A stretch of DNA of 64,000 nt, from positions 124,001 through 188,000 of the forward strand of contig NZ_JANUXR010000002.1 in the NCBI RefSeq assembly GCF_024834075.1. The letters run 5' to 3'. A model generated the notes under the pieces. That model worked only from the letters and a program-made list of their open reading frames with translations, was not told the DNA's origin and did no database searches. The stretch comes from Corynebacterium sp. HS2168-gen11 (GTDB taxonomy: Bacteria; Actinomycetota; Actinomycetes; Mycobacteriales; Mycobacteriaceae). Of this stretch, positions 9,494 through 21,051 are shown piece after piece (within the stretch, counting starts at the first letter, position 1; every line of letters begins with the position of its first letter). The translations under genes and the position numbers were made by a program.

Positions 9494-10708
9494 TTAAGCT
9501 TCGAGGATTGCAACGCCTGGGAGTTGCTTACCTTCGAGGAATTCCAAGGAAGCGCCGCCACCAGTTGAAATATGGCTGAAGCCATCTTCTGGCAGACCGA
9601 GCAGGCGAACAGCAGCTGCAGAGTCGCCACCGCCGACGACTGAGAATGCGCCAGCTGAGGTTGCAGCGATAATTGCTTCGGCAACACCGCGGGTGCCAGC
9701 AGAGAATGCTTCAAACTCGAATACACCCATTGGGCCGTTCCAGAATACGGTCTTTGCAGAGTGCAGAACCTCTGAATAGAGTTTGACAGTCTCAGGTCCG
9801 ATGTCGAGGGACATCCAATCCGTTGGGATTTCATCAAGTGCAACAACCTTGTTTTCAGCATCTGCGCTGAATTCGGTTGCGGCAACCAAATCTACTGGCA
9901 ATACAAGCTTGTCACCGAAGGTTTCGAGCAGGCCACGGCACTTTTCAATCTGCTCTTCCTGGAGCAAAGACTTTTGCACATTGATGCCTTGTGCTGCCAA
10001 GAAGGTGTAGCACATGCCGCCACCGATAATCACCTTGTCAGCTTTTGCTGCCAGTGCCTCAATAACACCGAGCTTGTCGGAAACCTTTGCACCACCAAGC
10101 ACAACTGCGTATGGGCGATCAGGATTTTCGACCATCTTCTTCAAAACGTCGATTTCTTTTTGTACCAAGCCACCGGCATAATGTGGCAGACGCTGTGCAA
10201 CATCATAAACAGAAGCTTGTGCTCGGTGGACAACACCAAAGCCATCGGAGACGAATGCGCCGTTTTCGGAGGCTAACGATACCAGCTGATCGGCAAAGGT
10301 AGCACGCTCTGCTGCGTCTTTACTGGTTTCGCGTGGATCGAAACGAACGTTTTCAAGCAACAGTACGTCGCCGTCGTTCAAACCATTTGCTCGCTCGTGT
10401 GCATCTTCACCGACGACATCGCCGGCAAGTGCGACATACTGGCCGAGTGCTTCTGAAAGCGCTTCAGCAACTGGCGCGAGTGAAAATTTAGGGTTTACTT
10501 CACCCTTTGGACGACCCAGATGAGCCATCAAGATCACGCGAGCTCCAGCTTCGGACAAAGCCTTGATAGTTGGGAGCGATGCGGTGATACGTCCGCTGTC
10601 GGTGATTTCACGATTCTCGTTCAAAGGAACGTTGAAATCAGAACGTACCAAGATGTGACGACCTGCGACGCCTTCTTGGATAAGGTCAGCGAGAGTTTTA
10701 ACGGCCAT
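9494..10708 (-). CDS. pgk: Phosphoglycerate kinase
   Basis: A 404-residue two-domain kinase producing ATP and 3-phosphoglycerate from 1,3-bisphosphoglycerate. The N-terminal signature [10 protein letters not shown] is at 21-30, GPMGVFE lies in the C-domain, and GGGDSAAAV lies near the C-terminus. The frame is open 23 codons further upstream, but ATG 10708 (MAVKTLADL) matches relatives and has aaagg 10-15 bases upstream. It follows gap after a 292-base gap with its own terminator and candidate promoter. Confidence 0.96.
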   Translation of the reverse strand: MAVKTLADLIQEGVAGRHILVRSDFNVPLNENREITDSGRITASLPTIKALSEAGARVILMAHLGRPKGEVNPKFSLAPVAEALSEALGQYVALAGDVVGEDAHERANGLNDGDVLLLENVRFDPRETSKDAAERATFADQLVSLASENGAFVSDGFGVVHRAQASVYDVAQRLPHYAGGLVQKEIDVLKKMVENPDRPYAVVLGGAKVSDKLGVIEALAAKADKVIIGGGMCYTFLAAQGINVQKSLLQEEQIEKCRGLLETFGDKLVLPVDLVAATEFSADAENKVVALDEIPTDWMSLDIGPETVKLYSEVLHSAKTVFWNGPMGVFEFEAFSAGTRGVAEAIIAATSAGAFSVVGGGDSAAAVRLLGLPEDGFSHISTGGGASLEFLEGKQLPGVAILEA

Positions 10709-10750
10709 GGAGATGAAGCCTTTCAGTAGCGATTGAACACAATTAAGGTA

Positions 10751-10765
10751 TCGAAATATTTCACA
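10751..10765. promoter_or_regulatory. GlxR/CRP-like half-palindrome upstream of pgk
   Basis: tcgaaatatttcaca resembles the CRP/GlxR consensus TGTGA-N6-TCACA: the right half is exact and the left half keeps only GA. The same 10-mer gtgaaatatt appears inverted at 10861-10870, about 100 bases away. Glycolytic genes of corynebacteria are known GlxR targets, so the pair may be operator sites. The match is weak. Confidence 0.3.
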
Positions 10766-10886
10766 TGTAGTCTGCACGAAAAGAATCTGTAGTAGTCAAG
10801 CGCGTGTAGAGTCCCTGTAACTGTGGTCCCTACACCTGCGAGAACATGCAGATCTGTGAAGTGAAATATTGGAGTTTTGAGAAATA

Positions 10887-10927
10887 AAGCCCCAAAGTAT
10901 AGGACGAAGTCGTACACTCTGGGGCTT
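10887..10927 (-). terminator. Intrinsic terminator after gap
   Basis: aagcccca (10887-10894) pairs with tggggctt (10920-10927). The stem continues inward through seven more pairs, two of them G-U. On the minus strand the stem is followed by ttattt. It lies 73 bases past the gap stop and makes gap a separately terminated unit. Confidence 0.8.
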
Positions 10928-11000
10928 GAATGCTTTGGAATGATTGGTTTTCAAGCGCAATCACTGCAAAGTGACGGCGGCAAGTAGCCTACCTATCGTA

Positions 11001-12437
<1,437 letters not shown>

Positions 12438-13424
12438 TTATAACTCATCCAAAAGCTCATCGGTGACTGCTGTTTGGGTATCTGGAATACCTAGTTCTTC
12501 AGCACGTTTATCAGCCATCGACAATAATCGACGAATCCGTCCTGCAACCGCATCTTTGGTCATTTGCGGATCAGCCAGGCGTCCTAATTCCTCTAATGAT
12601 GCTTGTCGATGCGCAACACGCAATTGGCCAGCTTCTGCTAAATGATCTGGTACATCATCGCCCAAAATAATCATTGCTCGCTCAACTCTGGCAGCTGCAG
12701 CAACCGCAGCACGCGCAGAGCGTCGTAAATTTGCATCATCAAAATTCGCTAACCGGTTCCCTGTTGGGCGTGCCTCGCGGCGCTGACGTTTCTGATCCCA
12801 CTCCAATCGTGTGGTGTGTGCACCCATTCGAGCAAGTAATGCCCCAACAGCATCGCCGTCACGAATTGATACTTTTTCGACTCCGCGAGTTTCTTTAGAT
12901 TTTGCCACCACACCGATCCTACGAGCACAACCAACCAGTGCTAATGCTGCTTCTTGACACGGACATACTACTTCTAATCCGCTCGATCGCCCTGGATCAC
13001 CTAAAATACCTGCAGCAATAAATGCTCCTCGCCAGGCGGCTTCCGCATCTGCAACAGTGCCACCAATGACTTGTGGCGGTAAGCCCAATACGCGATGGTG
13101 CGAGCGGGTGACCAGGCCGAGCCGGCGAACAATCTTCTCAGCACCATCAGTAATACGTAACAAATGCTTCGCAGCTTTATTTGATGCTGAAGCGCCAAGT
13201 TTTAACAACGTTACTTCGGTACCAAAAATGTCTTCAATTGCGTATTTCAGATATTCAGCAGTTTCTTGCTCATCAAGTTCAACTTCGATGACAAGATTAT
13301 TGGCAACCACATTGAAATCACCGGCAAACCGAATAATCGCAGCAATCTCAGCAAGTCGTCCGCTTTGCCGGGTCACTGGCACTACACAGAGTTCGCGCTT
13401 GACTTGAGCAGTGAGATTCGTCAT
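12438..13424 (-). CDS. whiA: Sporulation-type regulator WhiA
   Basis: A 328-residue DNA-binding protein: a degenerate LAGLIDADG homing-endonuclease-like N-terminal region followed by a C-terminal helix-turn-helix region ([21 protein letters not shown], from about residue 275). WhiA occurs throughout actinobacteria and influences cell division. ATG 13424 has aaaggt 6 bases upstream. It usually follows rapZ-yvcK directly, but here a 467-base gap precedes it, so it probably has its own promoter. Confidence 0.94.
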   Translation of the reverse strand: MTNLTAQVKRELCVVPVTRQSGRLAEIAAIIRFAGDFNVVANNLVIEVELDEQETAEYLKYAIEDIFGTEVTLLKLGASASNKAAKHLLRITDGAEKIVRRLGLVTRSHHRVLGLPPQVIGGTVADAEAAWRGAFIAAGILGDPGRSSGLEVVCPCQEAALALVGCARRIGVVAKSKETRGVEKVSIRDGDAVGALLARMGAHTTRLEWDQKRQRREARPTGNRLANFDDANLRRSARAAVAAAARVERAMIILGDDVPDHLAEAGQLRVAHRQASLEELGRLADPQMTKDAVAGRIRRLLSMADKRAEELGIPDTQTAVTDELLDEL

Positions 13425-13891
13425 GAAGATACCTTTACAAATAGTCTCGGAGCAATCAATACTACTGAAAATTACCTGCTACGCTCGCTAGGCTAAAGTA
13501 TCACCAGTGTAGAAATGCTTGGATTTTAATGATACTCATTTTCTAATCGATACAACTTTACTCAGCAGTCTGAATGAAGCAAGTATTTCAATCATACAGA
13601 AACAACCATATTTCAAACTACGACTGTATATCGATGCTCTTCACTGACGTAGCTGAGTACGTTGGTGTGCCCACTCATTATTCACGGTGAAAATCCGATT
13701 TCTACCTGCAGACATAGCCTGGCAGTATGAACAACTGAATTCTTAATACCAGCACAGCGGATCGAGTGCTTGTCGACGCTGAAACCACCAGGTCTACGCT
13801 CGCGCGAGACACACATGATGCTCTGCATGCAATCTTAACTTTTCTCTACAAACCTGCAATGCATGCGAGCTACCTGCGCAAAATATACATG
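13425..13891. other. Gene-free gap between yvcK and whiA
   Basis: 467 bases with no credible open frame on either strand. It contains the short palindrome aatgatactcatt at 13528-13540. It probably carries the whiA promoter. It may be the remains of a lost gene, but no residual protein similarity was recognised. Confidence 0.5.
13528..13540. promoter_or_regulatory. Zur/Fur-like short palindrome upstream of whiA
   Basis: aatga-tac-tcatt is a perfect 5-3-5 inverted repeat and resembles the core AATGATnnTCATT-type boxes of zinc and iron regulators. It lies 104 bases upstream of whiA. A 13-base AT-rich palindrome can occur by chance, and no metal gene adjoins it. Confidence 0.25.
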
Positions 13892-14893
13892 TTAGGCTTT
13901 CCCTTGCTGATATACCTCGTGTAAGGCAGCTGCCAGTTTTGCAGGATCATGTCGCGAAGTATGGAAGCCATCCACATCTTCTTCACGTACGTCACAGAAT
14001 TTCACCCACGCGCCTAAACCAGCGACAGCTCGTTCAATATGACCGCGTTCGGAAGCCGATCCAAGTTGCGTGTCATCAACAATGACTGCATCAGCACTAA
14101 ACGATGCACAGTGTTGTTGCAAGATATGAATATGTCGCTCAGCAGTAAAACCAGCAGTCTCCCCTGGCTCAGCATCAAGATTGAGCACCACAACTTTCAT
14201 TGCATCTACTGTTGCTAATGTTTCCACTACTTCTGGAACTAATAGGTGCGGCAGCACAGAAGAAAACCAAGAGCCCGGCCCTAAGGTAATCAAATCTGCG
14301 TTCCGTAATGCCTGCAAAGCCTCAGCACACGCTGGTGGTTGGTCGGGATGAATACGTACGCGACGAACTTGGCCAACGGTTGATGCAACGGCAACTTGAC
14401 CTCGTACTTCTCGAATAATACGAGGATCTTCATCAAGTCCTGCAACTTCAGCAGCGATTTGCAAGGGTTGCTCGCATAATGGCAACACGCGGCCTTCAGC
14501 TCGAATCATCTGGGCGACTTGATCTAATGCGGCTACTTCACTGCCCAAAACATCATAAAGCCCAGCAATGAGCATATTCCCCACTGCGTGACCAGCCAAC
14601 GCGCCGTGACCACCATAGCGATGCTGAAGGGTTTGTTCCCAGATATGACCCTGTTCATCAAAAGGCGCCAGCGCTGCTAGTGCCATACGCAGGTCACCTG
14701 GAGGAATCTGACCAAGTTCACGGCGAATACGTCCGGAGGAACCGCCATCATCAGCAACAGTGACAATTGCAGTAATCTCTCGAGGTGCTAAGTGACGAAC
14801 TGCTCGCAACGTTTGAAATAATCCGTGGCCACCACCAAAACATGCCACAGAAATTGGTGGTGTGAGCGCTAAATCATGATCAAGAAAAGACAT
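13892..14893 (-). CDS. yvcK: YvcK/CofD-family gluconeogenesis factor
   Basis: A 333-residue Rossmann-like protein of the CofD/YvcK family, which binds UDP-sugars and influences cell-wall precursor supply and growth on gluconeogenic carbon. Signature loops are CFGGGHG (18-24) and VADDGGSSGRIRREL (46-60), with GNMLIAGL further on. ATG 14893 follows rapZ by 27 bases in the same direction, forming the conserved rapZ-yvcK pair. No enzymatic reaction is assigned to the family with certainty. Confidence 0.93.
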   Translation of the reverse strand: MSFLDHDLALTPPISVACFGGGHGLFQTLRAVRHLAPREITAIVTVADDGGSSGRIRRELGQIPPGDLRMALAALAPFDEQGHIWEQTLQHRYGGHGALAGHAVGNMLIAGLYDVLGSEVAALDQVAQMIRAEGRVLPLCEQPLQIAAEVAGLDEDPRIIREVRGQVAVASTVGQVRRVRIHPDQPPACAEALQALRNADLITLGPGSWFSSVLPHLLVPEVVETLATVDAMKVVVLNLDAEPGETAGFTAERHIHILQQHCASFSADAVIVDDTQLGSASERGHIERAVAGLGAWVKFCDVREEDVDGFHTSRHDPAKLAAALHEVYQQGKA

Positions 14894-14920
14894 AATTACC
14901 TGACTGTCGAAGCCTGCAAA

Positions 14921-15823
14921 CTAATGGCGCTGAATATCGCGATGGCTCACGCTCACATCAAGATCTTCTTGAGCCGCTAAACGATGACCAATTTCTTCAG
15001 CAATTGCAACTGATCGATGGTGTCCACCGGTACAACCGATTGAAACAGTAATGAATCGCTTACCCTCATGCTTAAAGCCGTCACGCATATCCAGCAGCAT
15101 CTTTTCGAAATTATCTAAGAAATCTTGGGCTGCAGGTGAGGCGAGTACATAGTCCGATACTGGCTTATCGATGCCACGGAATGGACGCAATTCTGGCACC
15201 CAGAATGGATTTGGCAAGAAGCGAACATCTACCATGATATCGGTATCACGTGGAGTTCCGTGCTTAAAGCCGAAGGATTGGACAGTCACATGCTGGTGTT
15301 TTGCGGCCAAATTGACGAAGTTTGGCTCAATGGCACGGCGTAAATCATGAATCGATAAATCAGAAGTGTCGATCACCACGTCAGCAGATTCTTTAATTGT
15401 GGCAATTAATTCACGTTCCCGCTCGATGCCAACCGATAAGGTTCCTGAGCCTTGTAATGGATGGGTGCGACGTAAGTTGTCAAAGCGTTTGATCAACACG
15501 TCGTCACGCGCGTCCATGAAGAGCACTAAAGGTTTGAGGTCTTGCGCATCCAGAGCTTGAATAACTGAGGATAAGCTAAAGGAAAAATCTAAGGAGCGCA
15601 TGTCAGAGACGAGCGCAACCTTATCAACAGGTGAATTTTCTGCTGCACAGAATTCAAAAAATGAAGACACTAACTGTGGCGGTAAGTTCTGAGTGACATA
15701 CCAGCCCATGTCTTCTAGGACACGAGCAGCAGATGATAAGCCAGCACCAGACATGCCGGTAATAATCACTGGTGGAAATTCGGTTGAGTCGTGATGCTTG
15801 CCAAGGGCATTGTGAATATTCAT
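14921..15823 (-). CDS. rapZ: RapZ-like nucleotide-binding / RNA-binding adapter
   Basis: A 300-residue protein of the RapZ (YvcJ) family. The N-terminal nucleotide-binding fold begins with [12 protein letters not shown] (22-33). The C-terminal domain has the family signature [19 protein letters not shown]. The usual P-loop lysine position is leucine here (GAGLS instead of GxGKS), so nucleotide hydrolysis is doubtful. The gene begins 19 bases after uvrC and is followed by yvcK, the standard actinobacterial order. The ribosome binding site is weak, suggesting coupled expression with uvrC. Confidence 0.92.
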   Translation of the reverse strand: MNIHNALGKHHDSTEFPPVIITGMSGAGLSSAARVLEDMGWYVTQNLPPQLVSSFFEFCAAENSPVDKVALVSDMRSLDFSFSLSSVIQALDAQDLKPLVLFMDARDDVLIKRFDNLRRTHPLQGSGTLSVGIERERELIATIKESADVVIDTSDLSIHDLRRAIEPNFVNLAAKHQHVTVQSFGFKHGTPRDTDIMVDVRFLPNPFWVPELRPFRGIDKPVSDYVLASPAAQDFLDNFEKMLLDMRDGFKHEGKRFITVSIGCTGGHHRSVAIAEEIGHRLAAQEDLDVSVSHRDIQRH

Positions 15824-15842
15824 AGGCTTTATTGTAGCCGTC

Positions 15843-17909
15843 TTATGGTTTTGAAGTCTGCTCTTGTTGCAATTTTTCCACGATAGTACGCGCTAATTGC
15901 GGCCCGAATCCTGGTACTGCTTCAATCTCAGCTGCAGTCGCGGCCTTCAGCTTTTTCACGCTGCCGAAAAATTTCACTAATTCTTGACGCCGCTTTGGTC
16001 CGAGTCCTGGAATATCGTCAAGCACACTGCGTTTCATGCGTTGTGAGCGTTGTGAGCGGTGGAAATTAATAGCAAAGCGGTGTGCCTCGTCACGAATATG
16101 TTGTATTAAAAACATTCCCGGCGAATTGCGCGAGAGAATCACTGGAAATTCCTCGTTCGGCAGCCACAACTCCTCTAAACGTTTTGCAATACCAACGAGA
16201 ACGACATCGGTAATGCCCAGCTCATCGAATACTTCTTGAGCCGCATTTACCTGCGGTAATCCTCCATCAACAATAAATAATTGTGGCGGATACGCGAACT
16301 TCCGCCCAAGTGCGCTATCAGCCTCACACAGCATTTCAGGAGTTTCGATGGCTTCGTCCTCAAATACCTCATCCTCATCATCAGTGCTTGATGGGACAAA
16401 ACTGGCATTCACATTATGATGCAGAAACCTACGACGCACGACCTCTGCGATACTGGCAACATCATTGGAATGACCATCACCCGCAGCTTCTTTAATTTTG
16501 TAGCGTCGATAATCAGATTTTTTCGGCAATCCATCTTCAAACACCACCAACGATGCCACCACATCAGTGCCCTGAATATGGGAAATATCAGTACATTCAA
16601 TCCTTAATGGGGCATCTGCCATATAGAGTGCGTCTTGAATGTCTTTCAGCGCTGCAGAACGCGTGGTGAGATCTCCTGCACGTTTCAGCTTGTGCTGTCT
16701 TAGCGCATCGACTGCATTTTTCCACACAGTTTCCATTAAGGCTTTTTTATCACCGCGCTGCGGGACTCGAATATCTACTGTACTGCCTCGCAACAGCGAT
16801 AATGCCTGTTGTGTATGCGTCAATGCAGACGGTTCAATGCTGATCAGTACTTCTCGCGGAACAATTTCGGTTGCTTTTTGCTGGAACCCAGCATCAGTAA
16901 CATTATCGACACCGCGTCGAATAATCTTGCGCTCAGAGGCAAGCATATAGTTTTCTTGCTCCAAAGCATCGGAATAGAACTTGATGAGAAAATTTTGCAG
17001 CAATTCGGCAAGTTCTTGTTCAGAGGAATCATTGCGCTCAACAATCCAACCTCGCTGACCACGAATGCGTCCACCGCGCACATGGAACATCTGCACTGAC
17101 GCCTCAAGTTCGTCAGCTTCTACTGCAATCACATCAGCATCCGTGCCATCACCGAAGACCACAGCTTGCTGTTCGGTAATCTTGCGCACTGCGGCCAAAT
17201 TATCACGCAAGCGGGCAGCCTTTTCAAAATCTAAGCTTTCCGCTGCTTGAAGCATGTCGCGTTCTAATCCACGGATAACATCATCAGTCTTTCCAGCCAT
17301 AAAATGGCAGAGCTTATCGACGATCTCCCGATGCTCAACTTCACTTACCCTGCCGACACACGGTGCGGCACATTTGTCAATATAGCCTAATAAACACGGA
17401 CGTTTGAGTGCTTCATGTCGATGAAACACTGTTTGTGAGCATGTTCGCATGGGAAAAATACGAATCAGCACGTCAAGGGTTTCACGCACTGCCCAAGCAT
17501 GGGAGTACGGCCCAAAATACCGAATACCTTTGCGTTGCGGACCTCGATAAAAATATGCACGCGGGTACCGCTGACCTACGGAAACAGCTAGAACTGGATA
17601 GGTTTTATCATCGCGATATTTAACATTAAAACGAGGATCAAATTTCTTAATCCAGGTATATTCCAGCTGCAGTGCTTCCACTTCCGTAGCCACAACCGTC
17701 CATTCCACCCTTGATGCGGTGGTGACCATTTGTTGGGTGCGTGGATGCAGCAGTGACAAGTGCTGGAAATAGCTCATTAACCGGCTGCGTAGGTTTTTGG
17801 CTTTGCCAACGTAAACGACGCGTTCGGAAGGGTCGAGAAATTTATAAACGCCCGGTTCTGTTGGGATAGTACCGGGCGCTGGACGATATGATGCAGGATC
17901 AGTTGCCAT
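15843..17909 (-). CDS. uvrC: Excinuclease ABC subunit C
   Basis: A 688-residue dual-incision nuclease of nucleotide excision repair. The order is: GIY-YIG domain at the N-terminus (GVYKFLD then [14 protein letters not shown], residues 20-44), a cysteine-containing region, a UVR motif near residue 205, the RNase-H-like second nuclease ([14 protein letters not shown]), and a C-terminal tandem helix-hairpin-helix ([12 protein letters not shown] and [12 protein letters not shown]). ATG 17909 ([13 protein letters not shown]) is chosen over the TTG at 17924 because relatives start there. No SOS box was seen upstream. Confidence 0.96.
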   Translation of the reverse strand: MATDPASYRPAPGTIPTEPGVYKFLDPSERVVYVGKAKNLRSRLMSYFQHLSLLHPRTQQMVTTASRVEWTVVATEVEALQLEYTWIKKFDPRFNVKYRDDKTYPVLAVSVGQRYPRAYFYRGPQRKGIRYFGPYSHAWAVRETLDVLIRIFPMRTCSQTVFHRHEALKRPCLLGYIDKCAAPCVGRVSEVEHREIVDKLCHFMAGKTDDVIRGLERDMLQAAESLDFEKAARLRDNLAAVRKITEQQAVVFGDGTDADVIAVEADELEASVQMFHVRGGRIRGQRGWIVERNDSSEQELAELLQNFLIKFYSDALEQENYMLASERKIIRRGVDNVTDAGFQQKATEIVPREVLISIEPSALTHTQQALSLLRGSTVDIRVPQRGDKKALMETVWKNAVDALRQHKLKRAGDLTTRSAALKDIQDALYMADAPLRIECTDISHIQGTDVVASLVVFEDGLPKKSDYRRYKIKEAAGDGHSNDVASIAEVVRRRFLHHNVNASFVPSSTDDEDEVFEDEAIETPEMLCEADSALGRKFAYPPQLFIVDGGLPQVNAAQEVFDELGITDVVLVGIAKRLEELWLPNEEFPVILSRNSPGMFLIQHIRDEAHRFAINFHRSQRSQRMKRSVLDDIPGLGPKRRQELVKFFGSVKKLKAATAAEIEAVPGFGPQLARTIVEKLQQEQTSKP

Positions 17910-17939
17910 AATTATTGTGACCAACCATAAATGGTGGCA

Positions 17940-18485
17940 TTATTCCTCAGGAAGATATTTAGCTTCAAGTTTGCGGAAAGCTTCAATAGCAGCCACACTC
18001 GCTGCGCCATCACCAGCATTAATGGCCCATACTGGGGTGTATTCAAACTCTGGCAATTCCAAGCGTGGCCACATTGCGCCTTCTGGAAAGTTCAAGCCAT
18101 AAATCACTGCCCATGGATAAAAATGTGAGCCTAAGAAATTGCGCACATCTACCCCATCTTCATTCACCCGAAGACGGGGACGCGATAATGCCACATAGGC
18201 CGCAACTGCAAAGATCACGCCGACGAGGAAATACCCCCACTGGTCAATTCTGGTCACTGCAGCACCAGTATCACCAACAGCCACGATGAGTGCTAAGAAA
18301 GTGTGCAAAGCAATGATAATGGCAGCAGCTACTATCGCATACAAGCGCATCCGTTTGCTGCTAATCACCAATTCCCACGGTTTTGTGGTGGTCAGTGCAG
18401 CTTCGGCTGCGACATATACGTGAATCTCTTGTTCACTCAGCGTTGGTTTTTCTGCCTTATCCACTTCTACGTCCAAACTTTCCAT
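17940..18485 (-). CDS. PH-domain-containing membrane protein, function unknown
   Basis: A 181-residue protein with an acidic cytoplasmic start, two hydrophobic segments (about 46-70 and 82-100) and a soluble C-terminal part. The C-terminal part contains RPRLRVNEDGVDVRNFLG and the PW...YGLNFPEGAMWPRLELP pattern typical of small bacterial PH-like domains (bPH_6 type). It ends 30 bases before uvrC in the same direction. In corynebacteria a similar protein lies at this position. Its role is unknown. Confidence 0.75.
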   Translation of the reverse strand: MESLDVEVDKAEKPTLSEQEIHVYVAAEAALTTTKPWELVISSKRMRLYAIVAAAIIIALHTFLALIVAVGDTGAAVTRIDQWGYFLVGVIFAVAAYVALSRPRLRVNEDGVDVRNFLGSHFYPWAVIYGLNFPEGAMWPRLELPEFEYTPVWAINAGDGAASVAAIEAFRKLEAKYLPEE

Positions 18486-18603
18486 ACCTGCACTTCAGGT
18501 GTTGCGTGGTGCCCATCGCGTCGATAAGCATCGCTACAGATTGTAGCGAATTTTTAGTAACATGCCAGTTTTACACAACTCATGTACCCCTTGCCATAAC
18601 GCA

Positions 18604-19299
18604 TCAGCATGCATGCGTGCGTGCAGCTTGCGCGAGGCTGCGCAGATTTTCAATTTCAGCGTGTGGATCATCAGCACCAAACACAGCAGAACCCGCCACG
18701 AAACTATCGCAACCAGCTGCTGCTGCTTGGGCGATGGTGCGAGAACTAATACCGCCATCAATTTCGATAATCGTCGAGAGTTGGTGTTGATCGATATACT
18801 CACGTAGCACTTTTACCTTTGCAAGCTGCTCAGGCATAAACGATTGTCCACCGAAGCCAGGTTCCACGCTCATGACCAGCACTACATCAATATGCTCGAG
18901 ATCAGCTAAATACGGATCAATCGATGTACCAGGCTTGACCGAAATACCAGCCTTCACATTCTGGCTACGTAAGTATTTCGCAAGTTCCACATGATCAGGA
19001 GTTGCTTCAACATGGAAAATAATTGAAGCAGCGCCAGCGCGAATATACTCATCAACCCAACGTGCAGGATCTTCGATCATCAGGTGCACATCCAATGGCA
19101 AATCGGTGCTGCGGAACGTCGCAGCTGTCAGATCTGCACCAAAGGAAAGATTCGGCACGAAATGACCGTCCATAATATCGACATGGATCAGATCAGCATT
19201 GGCGACTTTATCCAAATCGCGAGCAAGATGCGCGAAATCGGCAGCTAAGATTGAAGGCGCGATTAAGCAAGGTGGTTGAGCATCATTCATGCTGTTCAT
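18604..19299 (-). CDS. rpe: Ribulose-phosphate 3-epimerase
   Basis: A TIM-barrel enzyme of about 231 residues interconverting ribulose-5-phosphate and xylulose-5-phosphate, which links it to the tkt/tal pathway at the start of the window. Motifs seen are IAPSILAADF, HVDIMDGHFVPNLS, DVHLMIEDP, MSVEPGFGGQ and EIDGGI, covering both catalytic aspartates and the metal ligands. Three starts are close together (TTG 19308, ATG 19299, ATG 19290); ATG 19299 is chosen, with a weak gag upstream. In C. glutamicum the riboflavin genes lie between uvrC and rpe (from memory); here they are absent. Confidence 0.95.
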   Translation of the reverse strand: MNSMNDAQPPCLIAPSILAADFAHLARDLDKVANADLIHVDIMDGHFVPNLSFGADLTAATFRSTDLPLDVHLMIEDPARWVDEYIRAGAASIIFHVEATPDHVELAKYLRSQNVKAGISVKPGTSIDPYLADLEHIDVVLVMSVEPGFGGQSFMPEQLAKVKVLREYIDQHQLSTIIEIDGGISSRTIAQAAAAGCDSFVAGSAVFGADDPHAEIENLRSLAQAARTHAC

Positions 19300-19355
19300 T
19301 CTACTCAAGATTGTTGATCATGGTGCAGCCATAGCCGCATGCCGAGAAAACAGAC

Positions 19356-19386
19356 GGGTGCTGCGCTCGAGACTTTCACAGCACCC
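19356..19386 (-). terminator. Terminator after rsmB
   Basis: gggtgctg (19356-19363) pairs with cagcaccc (19379-19386). On the minus strand the stem is followed by gtctgttttctc. It lies 22 bases past the rsmB stop and closes the def-fmt-rsmB run before rpe. Confidence 0.65.
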
Positions 19387-19407
19387 TCGTGACGATTTCG
19401 GTGGAAA

Positions 19408-21051
19408 TTATGCTTGACGACGCAATGCTGTGAAGAACATCGCGTCGGTGCCATGACGATGTGGCCACATTTGTACCGATGCATACTCGCCGGTATTTTC
19501 CATTCCTGGCACTAATTGAGCAGCATCTAATTCAACAATGTCAGCATGGTGTGCTAACGCGTAATCTACGACTTCTCGAGTTTCTCGCAAATCTGGTGAA
19601 CAGGTGGAATAGATGACCACGCCACCAGGACGGACCAATTTCAGTGCTGAGTCGAGAAGTTCGCGTTGCAGCTGGGATAGCTCAGCAATGTCGGATTCTT
19701 GTTTCCGCCAGCGCGCTTCTGGACGACGTCGCAACGCACCTAAGCCCGAACAAGGTGCATCGACAAGCACACGGTCGTAGCCAGCAGTTACTCCAGGCTC
19801 ACGACCGTCAGCAGTAATCACCGTTACTGGTAGGTCTTTCACAGCCTTTTGAATCAGTTGAGCACGATGTGGCTGAATTTCAATGGCGTCCACGTGTGCG
19901 CCGTCGATACGAGCCAACGCACCCATGAGTGTGGCTTTGCCACCAGGACCAGCGCAGAGATCAAGCCATCGGCCTTGATCTTTACCTTCGAGTGGAGCTT
20001 CTACCACTGCGCGGGCGATGAGCTGTGAGCCTTCATCTTGCACACCTGCCATGCCTTCTCGAATGGCATCAATCTGGCCTGGATCACCACTGGGTAAATA
20101 CACTGCATATGGTGAATATTTACCTTCATCACCACCGGTAATCGCGGCCAGTTCCTCTTGTGAGATCTCACCAGGATGGGCAACCAAATGGACAATCGGT
20201 CGTAAAGAGTCAGCTTCTAAGACATCGTCAAGTTCAGCCAATCCGACAACTTTGGCAAAACTATTTGCGATCCATTCTGGATGCGAGTGGCGAAACGCCT
20301 TGGCTGCAATTTCACCATGTGGTTCCAATTCTTTCATCCACTGTGCGGGAGCTTTGCGGGAAATAGTACGCAAAATGCCATTGACAAATCCCTTGACATG
20401 CTCTTGGCCAATAGCTTCAACTAGACGGACTGATGAGTCAACTGCTGCATAGGGATCAACCCGTGTGTACAGCAATTGGTAGGCTCCCAAGCGTAGTGTT
20501 GTGCGCACACCAGGATCCATATCAGCAAGTGGGCGTGAAGAGCACTTGCCAAGGACTTTGTCAATCACACCTTGGTTGCGCAGGCAACCATAGGTGATTT
20601 CTGTGGCAAATGCGGAATCACGTCGTTTCAGGTTGTATTGACGCAACATGGCAGGAAGCACCAAGTTTGCATAAGCACTTTCATTATCAACTCGGTAGAT
20701 CACATCGAAACTCACAGCACGTGCAATATCGACGTTGAGTAATAAACGTGGGTCTTGACCTGGGCGATATCCGGTATGGGAACCATGATTGCTTCGAGTA
20801 TGTTGCTGCCCACGAGCTCGATTCGAGTGATTGGCAGTAGGTGATTGTGAACCACGCTTCGATTGTCGCTGTGAGCGTTGCGATGCACCATTGCCGCGGC
20901 GGTTTTCACCATCGCTAGCGTTGTCACGACGTGACTGACCACGAGAGTCTTGGCTTCGCCATCCACCACTAGTGCTGGTTTGAGGTTGCGCCGCATTGGT
21001 GTGTGTGCGGCGTGATCGGGAACGGAATCCGCCGGTTGATTCTAGGCTCAT
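19408..21051 (-). CDS. rsmB: 16S rRNA (cytosine-C5)-methyltransferase RsmB/Fmu
   Basis: A 547-residue protein. Residues 1 to about 100 are a low-complexity tail rich in R, S, Q, N and G. A NusB-like RNA-binding domain follows (about 108-235), then a SAM-dependent methyltransferase with motif I DLCAGPGGKAT, the VDAPCSG cysteine (near residue 434) and the catalytic TCS cysteine (near 483). It methylates 16S rRNA. Its ATG overlaps the fmt TGA by four bases (atga), indicating translational coupling. The basic tail is longer than in the usual enzyme of about 430 residues. Confidence 0.94.
   Translation of the reverse strand: MSLESTGGFRSRSRRTHTNAAQPQTSTSGGWRSQDSRGQSRRDNASDGENRRGNGASQRSQRQSKRGSQSPTANHSNRARGQQHTRSNHGSHTGYRPGQDPRLLLNVDIARAVSFDVIYRVDNESAYANLVLPAMLRQYNLKRRDSAFATEITYGCLRNQGVIDKVLGKCSSRPLADMDPGVRTTLRLGAYQLLYTRVDPYAAVDSSVRLVEAIGQEHVKGFVNGILRTISRKAPAQWMKELEPHGEIAAKAFRHSHPEWIANSFAKVVGLAELDDVLEADSLRPIVHLVAHPGEISQEELAAITGGDEGKYSPYAVYLPSGDPGQIDAIREGMAGVQDEGSQLIARAVVEAPLEGKDQGRWLDLCAGPGGKATLMGALARIDGAHVDAIEIQPHRAQLIQKAVKDLPVTVITADGREPGVTAGYDRVLVDAPCSGLGALRRRPEARWRKQESDIAELSQLQRELLDSALKLVRPGGVVIYSTCSPDLRETREVVDYALAHHADIVELDAAQLVPGMENTGEYASVQMWPHRHGTDAMFFTALRRQA

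Noticed and set aside
18604..19308. Start of rpe at the TTG 19308
   Set aside because: No ribosome binding site for it; two ATG codons follow within 18 bases and the conserved protein begins later.
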